Shown one piece after another: positions 1-7,937 of a DNA stretch of 14,177 bases. How positions within the stretch are numbered: the first letter of the stretch is position 1; each line of letters starts with the position of its first letter. Location of the stretch: the NCBI GenBank assembly GCA_964196565.1, contig CAXMUH010000139.1, positions 1 through 14,177 on the forward strand, in the 5' to 3' direction. The notes beneath the pieces were generated by a model. The model searched no databases and was not told the DNA's origin. It was given only the letters and a program-made list of their open reading frames with translations. Origin of the DNA: 2-12-FULL-42-15 sp964196565. Its GTDB lineage: Bacteria > Pseudomonadota > Gammaproteobacteria > Coxiellales > Coxiellaceae. The position numbers were made by a program, and so were the translations under genes.

Positions 1-405
1 GCAGATGCAAAAAGTTCGGATCCAAATCCAACGATAAACACCAGTAAAATTAATACGACTGTGTTAGTGGATAGTGGCGACGTTTTAGTATTGGGAGGCT
101 TGATTAGTAATAACAGTACTTCCAAGGATGAAAAGATACCGGTATTGGGTGATATACCTGTATTAGGCAAATTATTTCATTACACCACCAAGACTACAGA
201 CAAGAAAAATCTGATGGTATTTATTCGGCCGGTTATTATTAATAGCAAAAAAGAAGCGAATGCACAAAGCATGAAAAAATATAATTATATTCGTTATCAG
301 GAAATGCGTAGAAAAGCAGGTCTTGGGATGAGTAATAGCGACCGTTTTCCGGTATTGCCTTATAAGGACCGTTATCACTCGGCGACTTTGCCACCACCTT
401 TTTAA
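1..405 (+). CDS. gspD: Type II secretion secretin GspD, 3' end (5' truncated)
   Basis: This is the last 134 codons of the outer-membrane secretin; the frame is open from base 1, so the gene begins outside the window. GspD forms the multimeric beta-barrel channel through which folded exoproteins leave the periplasm. The end of the secretin domain is clear: VLVLGGLI, then the signature IPVLGDIPVLGKLF, then LMVFIRPVII, the last barrel strands. About 55 further residues (KKYNYIRYQEM to LPPPF) form the C-terminal tail, where pilotin binds in systems that have one; no pilotin gene is seen here. It is the first gene of the visible gsp row, 15 nt before gspE. Identification as a secretin is secure, and assignment to GspD rather than PilQ rests on the following gspE-M genes. 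Confidence 0.95.
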   Translation, partial: ADAKSSDPNPTINTSKINTTVLVDSGDVLVLGGLISNNSTSKDEKIPVLGDIPVLGKLFHYTTKTTDKKNLMVFIRPVIINSKKEANAQSMKKYNYIRYQEMRRKAGLGMSNSDRFPVLPYKDRYHSATLPPPF

Positions 406-420
406 TAATTGTAGATTAAA

Positions 421-1947
421 GTGAAAAATGAAGTGAAACTACAAGTGACAGAGACGACACTATTAAATAAGGTGAATGATCAGATTAAATTGCCATTTAG
501 TTTTGCAAAAGCACATGGGGTTTTTATTATCGATGTGAATGAAAGCCGTGTTGTTATTGGCCACCAACCCGAAATTTCATTAACAACCCTGCTTGAATTG
601 CAGCGAATTATTTCACAGCCTATCGAATTTAAAGAAATCTCAATGGAGACGTTTCAAACTGAGTTAGCCAAAGCATATGAATCCGGAACCGAACATGCCA
701 TGGAAGCGATCGTTGGCATGGAAGAAAGTGCAGATTTAGCCGAGTTAGTTTCGCAATTGCCAACAACCGAAGATTTGCTCGACAGTGAAGACGATGCGCC
801 GGTGATCAAATTATTAAATGCAGTTTTAAGTGAAGCCATCAAACAAAAAGCTTCGGACATTCATTTTGAAACCTTTGAAAGTCATCTAATGATACGATTT
901 CGAATTGATGGTGTGCTGCGAGAAATTTTACAGCCGCCACGCGTTTTAGCGCCGCTTTTGGTATCACGATTAAAAGTAATGGCTAAACTCGATATTGCGG
1001 AAAAACGTTTGCCACAAGATGGGCGCATATCCCTCAGAATTGCTGGACGCTCTGTCGATGTGCGGGTGTCATCAATTCCAACCCATCAAGGTGAACGGAT
1101 TGTGCTGCGTCTATTGGATAAGCAAAGTGCGCCGCTGGATTTGGCGCGTTTGGGTATGTCGCCGGAATCATTAAAAGTAATGCGTGAATTAATCAAGATT
1201 CCCCATGGCATTATCCTCGTGACCGGTCCTACCGGTTCTGGTAAAACAACCACTTTATATGCGGCGCTAACTGAGTTAAATAATATTAGCCGTAATATTT
1301 TAACGGTGGAAGATCCGATTGAATATTATTTAGAAGGGATCGGCCAAACCCAAGTAAATACCAAAGTGAATATGACGTTTGCTCGTGGATTACGCGCTAT
1401 TTTACGTCAAGATCCTGATATCGTGATGGTGGGAGAAATTCGAGATTTAGAAACTGCCGAGATGGCAGTGCAAGCCAGTTTAACCGGACATTTGGTTTTA
1501 TCAACATTACACACCAACAGTGCTGTGGGCGCTATTACACGATTACGCGATATGGGTGTGGAACCTTTTTTATTAGCTTCAACCATAATAGGTGTTGCCG
1601 CGCAAAGATTGGTTCGCTTGCTGTGCACACACTGCAAAAAATCACAAATGATCTCCGTGCAAACCCTTCAATTGATGGGGCTTCCAGTAGATAAATCCAT
1701 CCAACATTATCGACCGGTTGGTTGTGATGCTTGCAACAAGACAGGTTATTTTGGCCGCACCGGAATTTATGAAATTTTTGGAGTGGATGAGAAATTAAAA
1801 TCAATGATACATGACAACTCGAGTGAAGCCACCATGGAGGCGCATGCAAGAGTGAAATTTAGTTCGATGCGTATGGATGGATGGCGCCGTGTTATGGCGG
1901 GTGAAACAACTGTGGAAGAAGTTCTACGTGTGACGAGTGAGGGATAA
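421..1947 (+). CDS. gspE: Type II secretion assembly ATPase GspE
   Basis: Cytoplasmic AAA+ secretion ATPase, 508 aa, the usual family length. It powers pseudopilus assembly and docks on GspL at the inner membrane. The N1/N2 domains cover about residues 1-240 (LPFSFAKAHGVFI near residue 24). The catalytic half shows Walker A GPTGSGKTT (269-277), Asp box TVEDPIEY (295-302), Walker B DPDIVMVGEIRD (331-342) and His box LTGHLVLSTLHTN (354-366). A zinc-binding tetracysteine motif, CTHC (402-405) and CDAC (435-438), is intact; it separates GspE from most PilT-like ATPases. The start is GTG at 421 with no strong ribosome binding site. It is preferred because the first internal Met lies far inside the N-terminal domain. 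Confidence 0.97.
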   Translation: MKNEVKLQVTETTLLNKVNDQIKLPFSFAKAHGVFIIDVNESRVVIGHQPEISLTTLLELQRIISQPIEFKEISMETFQTELAKAYESGTEHAMEAIVGMEESADLAELVSQLPTTEDLLDSEDDAPVIKLLNAVLSEAIKQKASDIHFETFESHLMIRFRIDGVLREILQPPRVLAPLLVSRLKVMAKLDIAEKRLPQDGRISLRIAGRSVDVRVSSIPTHQGERIVLRLLDKQSAPLDLARLGMSPESLKVMRELIKIPHGIILVTGPTGSGKTTTLYAALTELNNISRNILTVEDPIEYYLEGIGQTQVNTKVNMTFARGLRAILRQDPDIVMVGEIRDLETAEMAVQASLTGHLVLSTLHTNSAVGAITRLRDMGVEPFLLASTIIGVAAQRLVRLLCTHCKKSQMISVQTLQLMGLPVDKSIQHYRPVGCDACNKTGYFGRTGIYEIFGVDEKLKSMIHDNSSEATMEAHARVKFSSMRMDGWRRVMAGETTVEEVLRVTSEG

Positions 1948-1950
1948 GCT

Positions 1951-3183
1951 ATGGCAGCATTTCAATACATCGCACTAAATAAAAATGGCAAACGCGTAAA
2001 AGGCGTTATCGAAGCAGAAGGCGCGCGTCAAGCAGGTTTGCAGTTGCGCGGCAACAGTCTAATTGTATTAGAGATAAAATCAGTATCCGAAAAAGAAAAA
2101 ACAAATGCAGAAAAAACCAAGCGCACATTTAATTTTAGCCGATCAAAACGAATGGGCGCATCTGATTTATCGTTAGTGACCCGCCAATTGGCAACTTTGC
2201 TACAAGCCGGAATCCCGCTGGATGAAGTTTTAGTTGGTGTGGCGAATCAAAGTGATAAGCCGAATGTCAAGAGCATTCTTTTTGGTGTTCGAGCTAAAAT
2301 TATGGAAGGCTATGGTTTAGCCTCTGGTATGGGCGATTTTCCGCATGCGTTTCCAAAACTGTATCGAACCACAGTTGATTCTGGCGAAAAGTCCGGTAAT
2401 TTGGATCAAGTCTTAAATCAATTAGCAGAATATACTGAGAAACAACAACAGATCAAACGAAAAATTCGACAAGCATTAATTTATCCTGCGATGATGACAA
2501 TCGTATCGATTGCGGTGATCATTTTTATGTTGCTGTTTGTGGTGCCGAAGATTATTGACGTTTTTAATCAGACCAATCAAGTGCTGCCATTATCGACCAA
2601 AATATTGTTATTGATCAGTTCAGGTTTACAGAAATATGGATACTATATATTAGGCGCATTGGTGCTATTGGGTTATTGTTTTAAGCGTCTTTTAAAGCGA
2701 GACAATTTCAGAAGTTTCGCCCATCGAGTTTTGTTAAAAATTCCACTGCTTGGAAAAACAGTTCGTTTGATTAATGCTTCTCGCTTTGCGCGCACCTTCG
2801 GCATTTTAAATGCGGCAAGTGTTCCGGTATTGGAATCGATGCATGCTGCGGCACAGATGATAAATATTCTACCGATGCGCAGCAGTGTACTTGAATCAAT
2901 CGAGTTAGTGCGCGAAGGTGCAAATATTCATACCGCTTTGAAAAAAGCAGGTTGTTTTTCACCGATGTTTATTCATTTGGTGGGCTCGGGGGAATCGAGT
3001 GGCCAGTTGGAAAGTATGCTTCGAAAAGCCGCCGATAACCAAGAGGCGGATGTGAATGCAATGATTGACGGCTCCCTTACTTTATTTGAGCCAATTATGA
3101 TTTTAGTGATGGGTAGCGTGGTGATGTTTATTGTACTTGCTGTCATGTTACCTATTTTTGCGTTGGATAATTTTAGTGGATGA
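1951..3183 (+). CDS. gspF: Type II secretion inner-membrane platform protein GspF
   Basis: Polytopic platform protein of 410 aa, normal for the family, which contacts GspE and GspL and supports pseudopilus assembly. It has two T2SSF four-helix cytoplasmic domains (about 73-175 and 275-380). Hydrophobic segments lie at about 177-198, 230-247 and 381-404, the classical three-helix topology. Conserved family stretches are visible, such as LSLVTRQLATLLQAGIPL (73-90) and the matching FARTFGILNAASVPVLESM in the second repeat. The ATG is preceded by TGAGGGA at 1938-1944, a good ribosome binding site inside the end of gspE. The gap to gspE is 3 nt, implying translational coupling. Confidence 0.97.
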   Translation: MAAFQYIALNKNGKRVKGVIEAEGARQAGLQLRGNSLIVLEIKSVSEKEKTNAEKTKRTFNFSRSKRMGASDLSLVTRQLATLLQAGIPLDEVLVGVANQSDKPNVKSILFGVRAKIMEGYGLASGMGDFPHAFPKLYRTTVDSGEKSGNLDQVLNQLAEYTEKQQQIKRKIRQALIYPAMMTIVSIAVIIFMLLFVVPKIIDVFNQTNQVLPLSTKILLLISSGLQKYGYYILGALVLLGYCFKRLLKRDNFRSFAHRVLLKIPLLGKTVRLINASRFARTFGILNAASVPVLESMHAAAQMINILPMRSSVLESIELVREGANIHTALKKAGCFSPMFIHLVGSGESSGQLESMLRKAADNQEADVNAMIDGSLTLFEPIMILVMGSVVMFIVLAVMLPIFALDNFSG

Positions 3184-3192
3184 GGAAAAAAA

Positions 3193-3636
3193 ATGAAAAA
3201 ACAATTTAAGCGTTTGAGTCTAGCTCGTGGTTTTACGTTGATTGAAGTCATGGTGGTGGTGGTCATTATTGCGATATTAGCAGCCATTGTGGTGCCGCGA
3301 ATTATGAGTCGACCGGAACAAGCGCGTATTGTTAGGGCGAAGTCTGATATTATGGCGATTCAAAATGCGATGGATTTATATCGCTTGGATAATGGCAGCT
3401 ATCCTACAACACAACAGGGCATTGCCGCGTTAGTGAAAAAACCATCAGGCGAACCTGAACCACAAGATTGGCAGCCCGGCGGTTATCTTAAAGATGTACC
3501 AAAAGATCCATGGGGTCATTATTATCATTATGCATCGCCCGGAGCGCATGGTGCCATAGACATTTGGAGCTATGGGCCGAAAAATAAGCCTGGAAATAAA
3601 ACCATTTCTAATTGGACGACCAGCAAGAAATTATAA
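3193..3636 (+). CDS. gspG: Major pseudopilin GspG
   Basis: Main subunit of the periplasmic pseudopilus, 147 aa as precursor. The class III leader is MKKQFKRLSLARG, cut after G13 by the prepilin peptidase; mature F14 is followed by TLIEVM with the invariant E18 (mature position 5) and a hydrophobic helix to about residue 34. The globular part has the family landmarks YPTTQQGIAALV (70-81), PGGYLKDVPKDPWG (95-108) and IDIWSYGP (122-129). In the C-terminal loop, which in characterised GspG proteins binds calcium, the two usual Asp positions appear to be K130 and T137, so the standard calcium site may be missing. The ATG is preceded by GAGGAAA overlapping the gspF stop. Its stop shares one base with the gspH start. 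Confidence 0.97.
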   Translation: MKKQFKRLSLARGFTLIEVMVVVVIIAILAAIVVPRIMSRPEQARIVRAKSDIMAIQNAMDLYRLDNGSYPTTQQGIAALVKKPSGEPEPQDWQPGGYLKDVPKDPWGHYYHYASPGAHGAIDIWSYGPKNKPGNKTISNWTTSKKL

Positions 3637-4172
3637 TGAAAGCAGTTAGAAAAAAACAAAATGGTTTTACTTTAATTGAAATGCTGGTGGTCATTGTGAT
3701 CATCGGCGTTATTATGACCATGGCACTTATCGCATTCAGTGCGCTAAATAGCAATCGCGCCGTCAAAATGACGGCGCAGCATCTTGAGCGCGTGGTGATG
3801 CAAGCAAAGCAGCAAGCGGTGCTTATGCCAGAAATTTTGGGCTTGGTGGTCAATAAACAAGGTTATCAATTTTATGTTTTTCATCATGATAGCAAAGGGA
3901 AGTTCAAATTCGAAAAACTAAAAAATGATATATTATCCAAGCCGGAAGCATTTAGTCGAAATGTTGATGAAACCATGGTGAAGCTGGGCGAAAATACTTC
4001 CGGCATTAGTTTGTCTCATCAAAAAGTGAAAATGATTTTTTTCTCTGACAGCGGTGATGTGACACCATTTACATTAGATATCAGTGATAAAAAGCATTCG
4101 GTATTATATCAATTAAAGATGAATGAAAAGGGTGTGCAGAGCCTTAAAAACATTACAGGTCAATCGCCATGA
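3636..4172 (+). CDS. gspH: Minor pseudopilin GspH
   Basis: Minor pseudopilin, 178 aa from ATG 3636. The leader is MKAVRKKQNG with cleavage after G10, mature FTLIEMLVV, and conserved E15 (mature position 5); the hydrophobic helix runs to about residue 32. A longer frame from TTG 3612 exists. ATG 3636 is chosen because it gives a short basic leader typical of prepilins and overlaps the gspG stop by one base, which fits coupled translation. The rest matches the GspH pattern of an early helix (LERVVMQAKQQAVL) followed by a beta-rich domain. Family assignment rests on leader type and on position between gspG and gspI, since GspH globular domains are poorly conserved. Confidence 0.92.
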   Translation: MKAVRKKQNGFTLIEMLVVIVIIGVIMTMALIAFSALNSNRAVKMTAQHLERVVMQAKQQAVLMPEILGLVVNKQGYQFYVFHHDSKGKFKFEKLKNDILSKPEAFSRNVDETMVKLGENTSGISLSHQKVKMIFFSDSGDVTPFTLDISDKKHSVLYQLKMNEKGVQSLKNITGQSP

Positions 4173-4558
4173 TTAGGCGCTACCAAAAAGCATTTACTTT
4201 AATAGAAGTGCTAATCGCGTTGGCAATCTTAGCCATTGCCTTAGTTGCGGTGATTAAGGTGACCGGACAAGGTGCTAATACGGCAATACACGTAAAGAAA
4301 AAGGTTAGTGCGCATTACGCTGCAATGAATGTATTGGCAAAGTTACAAGTAGGATTGATTGCAATGAATAAAGATGCGGCGCAAACAGGTGAGGCAAAAA
4401 TGTTGGGTTTGTCCTGGAAATATAAAGCCAGTGTTGCCCAAGGCGGCAGTGATGGTTACCAGCGAGTACTGATTAAGGTTATGCCTTTGGATCGTTCAGA
4501 AACGGTTGAGACATTAACGGGTTTTGTGCTTATAAAAAAAGATGCGGCTAAAATATGA
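4169..4558 (+). CDS. gspI: Minor pseudopilin GspI, leader with Ala before the cleavage site
   Basis: Minor pseudopilin of 129 aa, part of the GspI-J-K tip complex that starts pseudopilus assembly. The leader is MIRRYQKA followed by FTLIEVLIALAILAIALVAV, with E13 at mature position 5. The residue before the cut is Ala8 (codon GCA at 4190-4192), where almost all class III signal peptides have Gly. The mature region is typical of GspI: the early helix ends with AHYAAMNVLAKLQVG, then a small beta domain with MLGLSWKYKA and QRVLIKVMPLD. It overlaps gspH and gspJ by 4 nt each (ATGA), so translation is probably coupled. Confidence 0.94.
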   Translation: MIRRYQKAFTLIEVLIALAILAIALVAVIKVTGQGANTAIHVKKKVSAHYAAMNVLAKLQVGLIAMNKDAAQTGEAKMLGLSWKYKASVAQGGSDGYQRVLIKVMPLDRSETVETLTGFVLIKKDAAKI

Positions 4559-5196
4559 TACGTAGACTAAATAATAAAATTAATAACAGTGCATCAGGCT
4601 TTACTTTGCTTGAGATATTAATTGCGCTGGCTATTTTTGCTGTTATTTCAGTTATCACCGCGATTGGATTGCGTAGTGTGATTAATACCCATCGGCATGT
4701 TGAAAAAGTAGATCAGCGCTTGCGAGAATTGGTTACAGCGACTACTATTATGCGTCGAGATTTCTCACAAATGATTAATCGTCCGGTACTGGATACCAGT
4801 GGCGTGGCTTTACCTGCCTTATTAATATCCTCTAAAACAGAGATTCAATTTACCCATGCCGGGTTTACCAATCCTATGGGGATGTTGCGTCGCAGCAGTT
4901 TGCAGCGTGTGGCATATTCTTTTTCTGGCCACAAAATTTATCGAACCACTTGGCGGGTGTTAGATCGCGCGCCAGATACAAAATCCTATAGCAAAGTATT
5001 GCTTGATCATGTGAAAAATATGCATTTAAGTTATGTTAATAATCAAGGCCAGATTGTTGAGGTGTGGTCAACCAATGATGGTCATGACAATAAGGGTATG
5101 CCAAAGGCCATTATTATTAAAATAACACTGCAAAAAATGGGTCGGATAAGTCTTGTTATTCCGATTAGGGGGCGTGGCAATGTCATTCAAACCTAA
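4555..5196 (+). CDS. gspJ: Minor pseudopilin GspJ
   Basis: Minor pseudopilin of 213 aa, a normal length, and a partner of GspI and GspK in the pseudopilus tip. The leader is MIRRLNNKINNSASG with cleavage after G15, mature FTLLEILIALAIFAVIS, and E20 at mature position 5. GspJ landmarks follow: LRELVTATTIMRRDFSQMINRPV (start near residue 61), then GMLRRSSLQRVAYSF and a late strand LLDHVKNMHLSYV. The start overlaps the gspI stop by 4 nt, and the 3' end overlaps gspK by 17 nt. Confidence 0.95.
   Translation: MIRRLNNKINNSASGFTLLEILIALAIFAVISVITAIGLRSVINTHRHVEKVDQRLRELVTATTIMRRDFSQMINRPVLDTSGVALPALLISSKTEIQFTHAGFTNPMGMLRRSSLQRVAYSFSGHKIYRTTWRVLDRAPDTKSYSKVLLDHVKNMHLSYVNNQGQIVEVWSTNDGHDNKGMPKAIIIKITLQKMGRISLVIPIRGRGNVIQT
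5167..5172 (+). promoter_or_regulatory. Ribosome binding site of gspK
   Basis: AGGGGG lies 7 nt before ATG 5180, inside the end of gspJ. It decides the gspK start in favour of 5180 over an in-frame TTG at 5153, which has no such site. Confidence 0.75.
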
Positions 5197-6088
5197 ATCA
5201 CAACAGGGTGCTGCCTTGATAACCGCTTTGATGATATTAGCAATTTGCGCTTCGCTTGCAACCTTTATGTTAATGAATCAAAGATTATTAATATCTCAAG
5301 CCATCTTGGTACGAGGCGGTGATCGATTGAGTTTGATGCTACAAGGTGTGCAAGATTGGGCGATCGATATCGTTGAAACCAAAAAAGATATTCATAAGGT
5401 GAAGTCGTTTAATCGTGATTTAAATGGAATACACATACAAGGCAATATTTTCGCCTTAGGTGGGCGCTTTAATATTAATTCATTGGCTAACACCGTGAAT
5501 ATTCCACGATTTGCGTTGTTACTGCAAGCCGTTTCAAAAGGCATGACAAAAAAACAAGCGCAGTTGATTGCGAGCAATGTCAGTCAATGGCTGCAGCCTT
5601 CTAATCATGAAGATACCGATTACTTAAAATTAAAACCAGCCTACCGATCTGCGCACAAGCCGTTAGTTAATATCAGCGAATTAAGATTAATTAAAGGCGT
5701 TAATTTTAAATTATACAATCAATTAGTTTTGGGTAAGCAGCCGTATGTGAGCGCACTTCCCACAACTTTTAATAAGGTTAACATCAATTATGCCTCTGTG
5801 CCGATGTTGATGAGTTTAGGCGGCTTGAGTGTGAGCTCGGCTACCAGCCTGATTCAATGTCGTAATGATGTTGGATATTTTGATAGTGTTGATGATTTTA
5901 TTAAGCAGTGTGCGTCTGGCAAATCGCTAAGTCAAGGTTTGTTAACAACAGAAAATAATTACTTTTTAATAGATGGTGAGGCGAATCTTGGTGAGCATCG
6001 ATTGCATATGACTTCTTTAATTAAGCGCTATGGTGTGAATAACAAGATGAAAGCAATCATAGTATGGCAGCAATATAATGGTGAATAA
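5180..6088 (+). CDS. gspK: Minor pseudopilin GspK
   Basis: Large minor pseudopilin that caps the pseudopilus tip, 302 aa from ATG 5180, within the family range of roughly 300-340. The leader is MSFKPKSQQG, cut after G10; the mature start AALITALMILAICASLATFML lacks Glu at position 5 (Thr15 instead), as is characteristic of GspK. Later family blocks are GGRFNINSLAN (with the initial cleaved helix removed, the start of the globular domain), LVNISELRLIKGV and KVNINYASVPMLMSLGGLS, the helix-hairpin-helix-like part of the GspK alpha domain. ATG 5180 is favoured over TTG 5153 by the strong ribosome binding site and the proper leader length. It overlaps gspJ by 17 nt and gspL by 11 nt. Confidence 0.95.
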   Translation: MSFKPKSQQGAALITALMILAICASLATFMLMNQRLLISQAILVRGGDRLSLMLQGVQDWAIDIVETKKDIHKVKSFNRDLNGIHIQGNIFALGGRFNINSLANTVNIPRFALLLQAVSKGMTKKQAQLIASNVSQWLQPSNHEDTDYLKLKPAYRSAHKPLVNISELRLIKGVNFKLYNQLVLGKQPYVSALPTTFNKVNINYASVPMLMSLGGLSVSSATSLIQCRNDVGYFDSVDDFIKQCASGKSLSQGLLTTENNYFLIDGEANLGEHRLHMTSLIKRYGVNNKMKAIIVWQQYNGE

Positions 6089-7295
6089 TCGCTCAAGTTA
6101 TATTTTAAAAATAAATGCGCTGGATAACTTCGTCTGGTTGGTGCTGGATCCAATGGGCAAAGTGCTTAAGACCGCGCATTATACCGATATCGATTCGCTG
6201 CCGAAGCTTAAGCTCGAGCAAAAGCTGATTGTATTATTGCCCGGTCAATCAATTTTTATGGCTGCTGTGGATGTGCCTAAGACATCACGCCAAAACCTAG
6301 TCAAAGCGCTGCCATTTTTATTAGAAGAAAAAATTGCAACTGACGTTTTAAATCTACATATTATTGCAGAAAAAATCAGTGCGAATCATTATATGGCGGC
6401 TGCCATAGATGAGAAGCAATTTGTAAAATATTTTGAATTAATTAAGCGCCATGGTTTGTCGCCGCGGGCATTGATGCCTGACTTTATGGCATTGGCATAT
6501 GATCCGGATAGCTGGACCATTTGGTTATCCAACGATTATGCTGTGGTGCGTACCGGTTTGATGAGTGGTTTTACCACCAGAGAACAAAACTTGAGGCTTA
6601 CGCTGGAATTATATAAAAAGTTAAACGACACTAATTTAGTGCAGACCTGTCGTGTGTTTGCGAGATCAGGTGAGTATGATGCGCTTAAATTTTCACGAAT
6701 TTCTAAGCAACAATTTAATTTAGTGATGATGGATCAACTGCCTGAGTTTGATTTAAATCTTTTTTCACAAGCGCCAAAAATTAATTTTCTTAATTCTAAA
6801 TACCGATTTAAGCGTCAAAGCACCAATATTAAAAAATACTGGCGCTTGGCCGTGGCAAGCATGGGTTTATGGCTGATATGTTTGGTGGGTGGAAAAATTA
6901 TTTTAAGCACGCATTATCAGCATTACAATAACAAGCAGCAAGCAAAGATCGATCAGATTGATCAACGACTTCTGCCAGGACAAAGTGTGAGTGATCCACG
7001 TGCTGAAATTACTCAGCAGATAACATCGTTGTTGCAAAGCAGAAAACAAGATGATTTTGAAGCGATTGTTGCGGCTGTTGGTGCTGTAATCAGTAGCAGT
7101 AATCAGCTTGAACTTAAATCCATTAACTATCAAGACCAACAATTGACGCTAACTGTCTCCTCAGAGAAGCTGTCTACGCTGGGTGTTTTTAGTCGTGCGC
7201 TTGAAAGTCACGGCTTAGTGATTAAGCAAAACCAAGTCAGTACCGGTACTAACACGGTGGTTGGCCAACTTGTTGTAGCGAGGAAGCCAGGATGA
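6078..7295 (+). CDS. gspL: Type II secretion protein GspL
   Basis: Bitopic inner-membrane protein of 405 aa that recruits GspE and pairs with GspM. The cytoplasmic actin-like domain covers about 1-253 and includes the family block VKALPFLLEEKIATDVLNLHI (starts at residue 75) and LMPDFMALAYD (132-142). One membrane helix lies at about 254-276 (YWRLAVASMGLWLICLVGG), followed by a coiled stretch and a ferredoxin-like periplasmic domain. ATG 6078 is immediately followed by an in-frame GTG at 6081, so the start could shift by one codon. The 4-nt overlap with gspM supports coupled synthesis of the L-M pair. Confidence 0.94.
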   Translation: MVNNRSSYILKINALDNFVWLVLDPMGKVLKTAHYTDIDSLPKLKLEQKLIVLLPGQSIFMAAVDVPKTSRQNLVKALPFLLEEKIATDVLNLHIIAEKISANHYMAAAIDEKQFVKYFELIKRHGLSPRALMPDFMALAYDPDSWTIWLSNDYAVVRTGLMSGFTTREQNLRLTLELYKKLNDTNLVQTCRVFARSGEYDALKFSRISKQQFNLVMMDQLPEFDLNLFSQAPKINFLNSKYRFKRQSTNIKKYWRLAVASMGLWLICLVGGKIILSTHYQHYNNKQQAKIDQIDQRLLPGQSVSDPRAEITQQITSLLQSRKQDDFEAIVAAVGAVISSSNQLELKSINYQDQQLTLTVSSEKLSTLGVFSRALESHGLVIKQNQVSTGTNTVVGQLVVARKPG

Positions 7296-7786
7296 TCGTT
7301 AAAATAAAAAATTGGTTTAATGATTTAGCAGAGCGTGAAAAAATAATAGTTGCCGTTGGCGGTGTTTTTGTGGTGATTTTATTATTTTATACGGTCCTTT
7401 GGTCACCGCTTAATACTAGGGTTGATAATTTAGGGCAACAAATTAGCAGCAATCAATCGCTGTTAAATTGGTTGGGGCATGCAAAAATACGCATCCTTGG
7501 ATTAGCGCAAAATGCCCGAAATGGTCAGCGCGAAAAGGTAACTAATATTATGGTGACCGTAGAACACAGCCTGGCTGAGGCAAAACTGGCGAAATATTTA
7601 AAAGCAGTCAGTCAGCCACAAGCGAATCAAGTTCAAATTACTTTAAACGCAGTTCCGTTTGATAAATTGGTCGATTGGATTTCAGCGCTAACTAAGCACT
7701 ACAAAATTAAAGTCTCTCAATTTCAAGCGAGCAAAGGCGATAAGTTTGGGACCGTGCAGACGCAGTTTGTGTTGCAAGTGAGTTAA
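7292..7786 (+). CDS. gspM: Type II secretion protein GspM
   Basis: Small bitopic platform protein, 164 aa, of normal family length; it stabilises GspL and the platform. It has a short cytoplasmic tail (1-17, containing LAEREKIIV, the typical GspM block before the helix), one membrane helix at about 18-37, then a periplasmic domain ending in the characteristic VPFDKLVDWISALTKHYKIKV (starts at residue 121). It is the last gene of the plus-strand gsp row: a REP-like repeat begins 5 nt after its stop and the next gene points the other way. No gspN follows. Confidence 0.93.
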   Translation: MIVKIKNWFNDLAEREKIIVAVGGVFVVILLFYTVLWSPLNTRVDNLGQQISSNQSLLNWLGHAKIRILGLAQNARNGQREKVTNIMVTVEHSLAEAKLAKYLKAVSQPQANQVQITLNAVPFDKLVDWISALTKHYKIKVSQFQASKGDKFGTVQTQFVLQVS

Positions 7787-7790
7787 GTCT

Positions 7791-7825
7791 GGCACCCGTA
7801 GCCTGGACGACGTCAGTCGGCCAGG
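7791..7825 (+). repeat. REP-like palindromic repeat, copy 1
   Basis: GGCACCCGTAGCCTGGACGA at 7791-7810 matches 13993-14012 except for T/C at one base. The second half forms a hairpin: CCTGG (7802-7806), an A·G mismatch, CGAC (7808-7811), loop GTCA, GTCG (7816-7819), then CCAGG (7821-7825). It begins 5 nt after the gspM stop, between convergent genes. It resembles the short GTAGCCCGGA-type palindromic elements dispersed in many gammaproteobacterial genomes; that family link is from memory. A role in ending transcription or protecting the mRNA 3' end is inference. Confidence 0.7.
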
Positions 7826-7829
7826 AATA

Positions 7830-7911
7830 TTGCGTACAGCGCAACAAAAAAAGTAATTTGAATCATGCTGCGCATGATGCGTCCCGGCCGGCACGCCGAC
7901 CGGGACGCATC
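7830..7911. repeat. Hairpin cluster between convergent genes, possible terminator for the minus-strand gene
   Basis: Three more palindromes follow the REP-like repeat. TTGCG/CGCAA lies at 7830-7844 with a 5-nt loop. ATCATGC/GCATGAT lies at 7862-7878 with a 3-nt loop. GATGCGTCCCGG (7876-7887) pairs perfectly with CCGGGACGCATC (7900-7911) across 12 nt, a very stable GC-rich stem. Read on the minus strand, the strong stem starts 26 nt after the stop of the 285-aa gene, is followed by the second hairpin and then, about 10 nt later, by seven T's (7846-7852). That could end minus-strand transcription, but the T tract is not directly adjacent to a stem. Confidence 0.55.
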
Positions 7912-7937
7912 AAAGCCAACTCCATTCCATTTGTTTA

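Noticed and set aside
3612..3635. Upstream TTG start for gspH giving MDDQQEII before the leader
   Set aside because: It would put an acidic extension in front of a prepilin leader; ATG 3636 gives the usual short basic leader and overlaps the gspG stop.
5153..5179. Upstream TTG start for gspK
   Set aside because: ATG 5180 has AGGGGG at 7-nt spacing and yields a normal leader; the TTG has neither.
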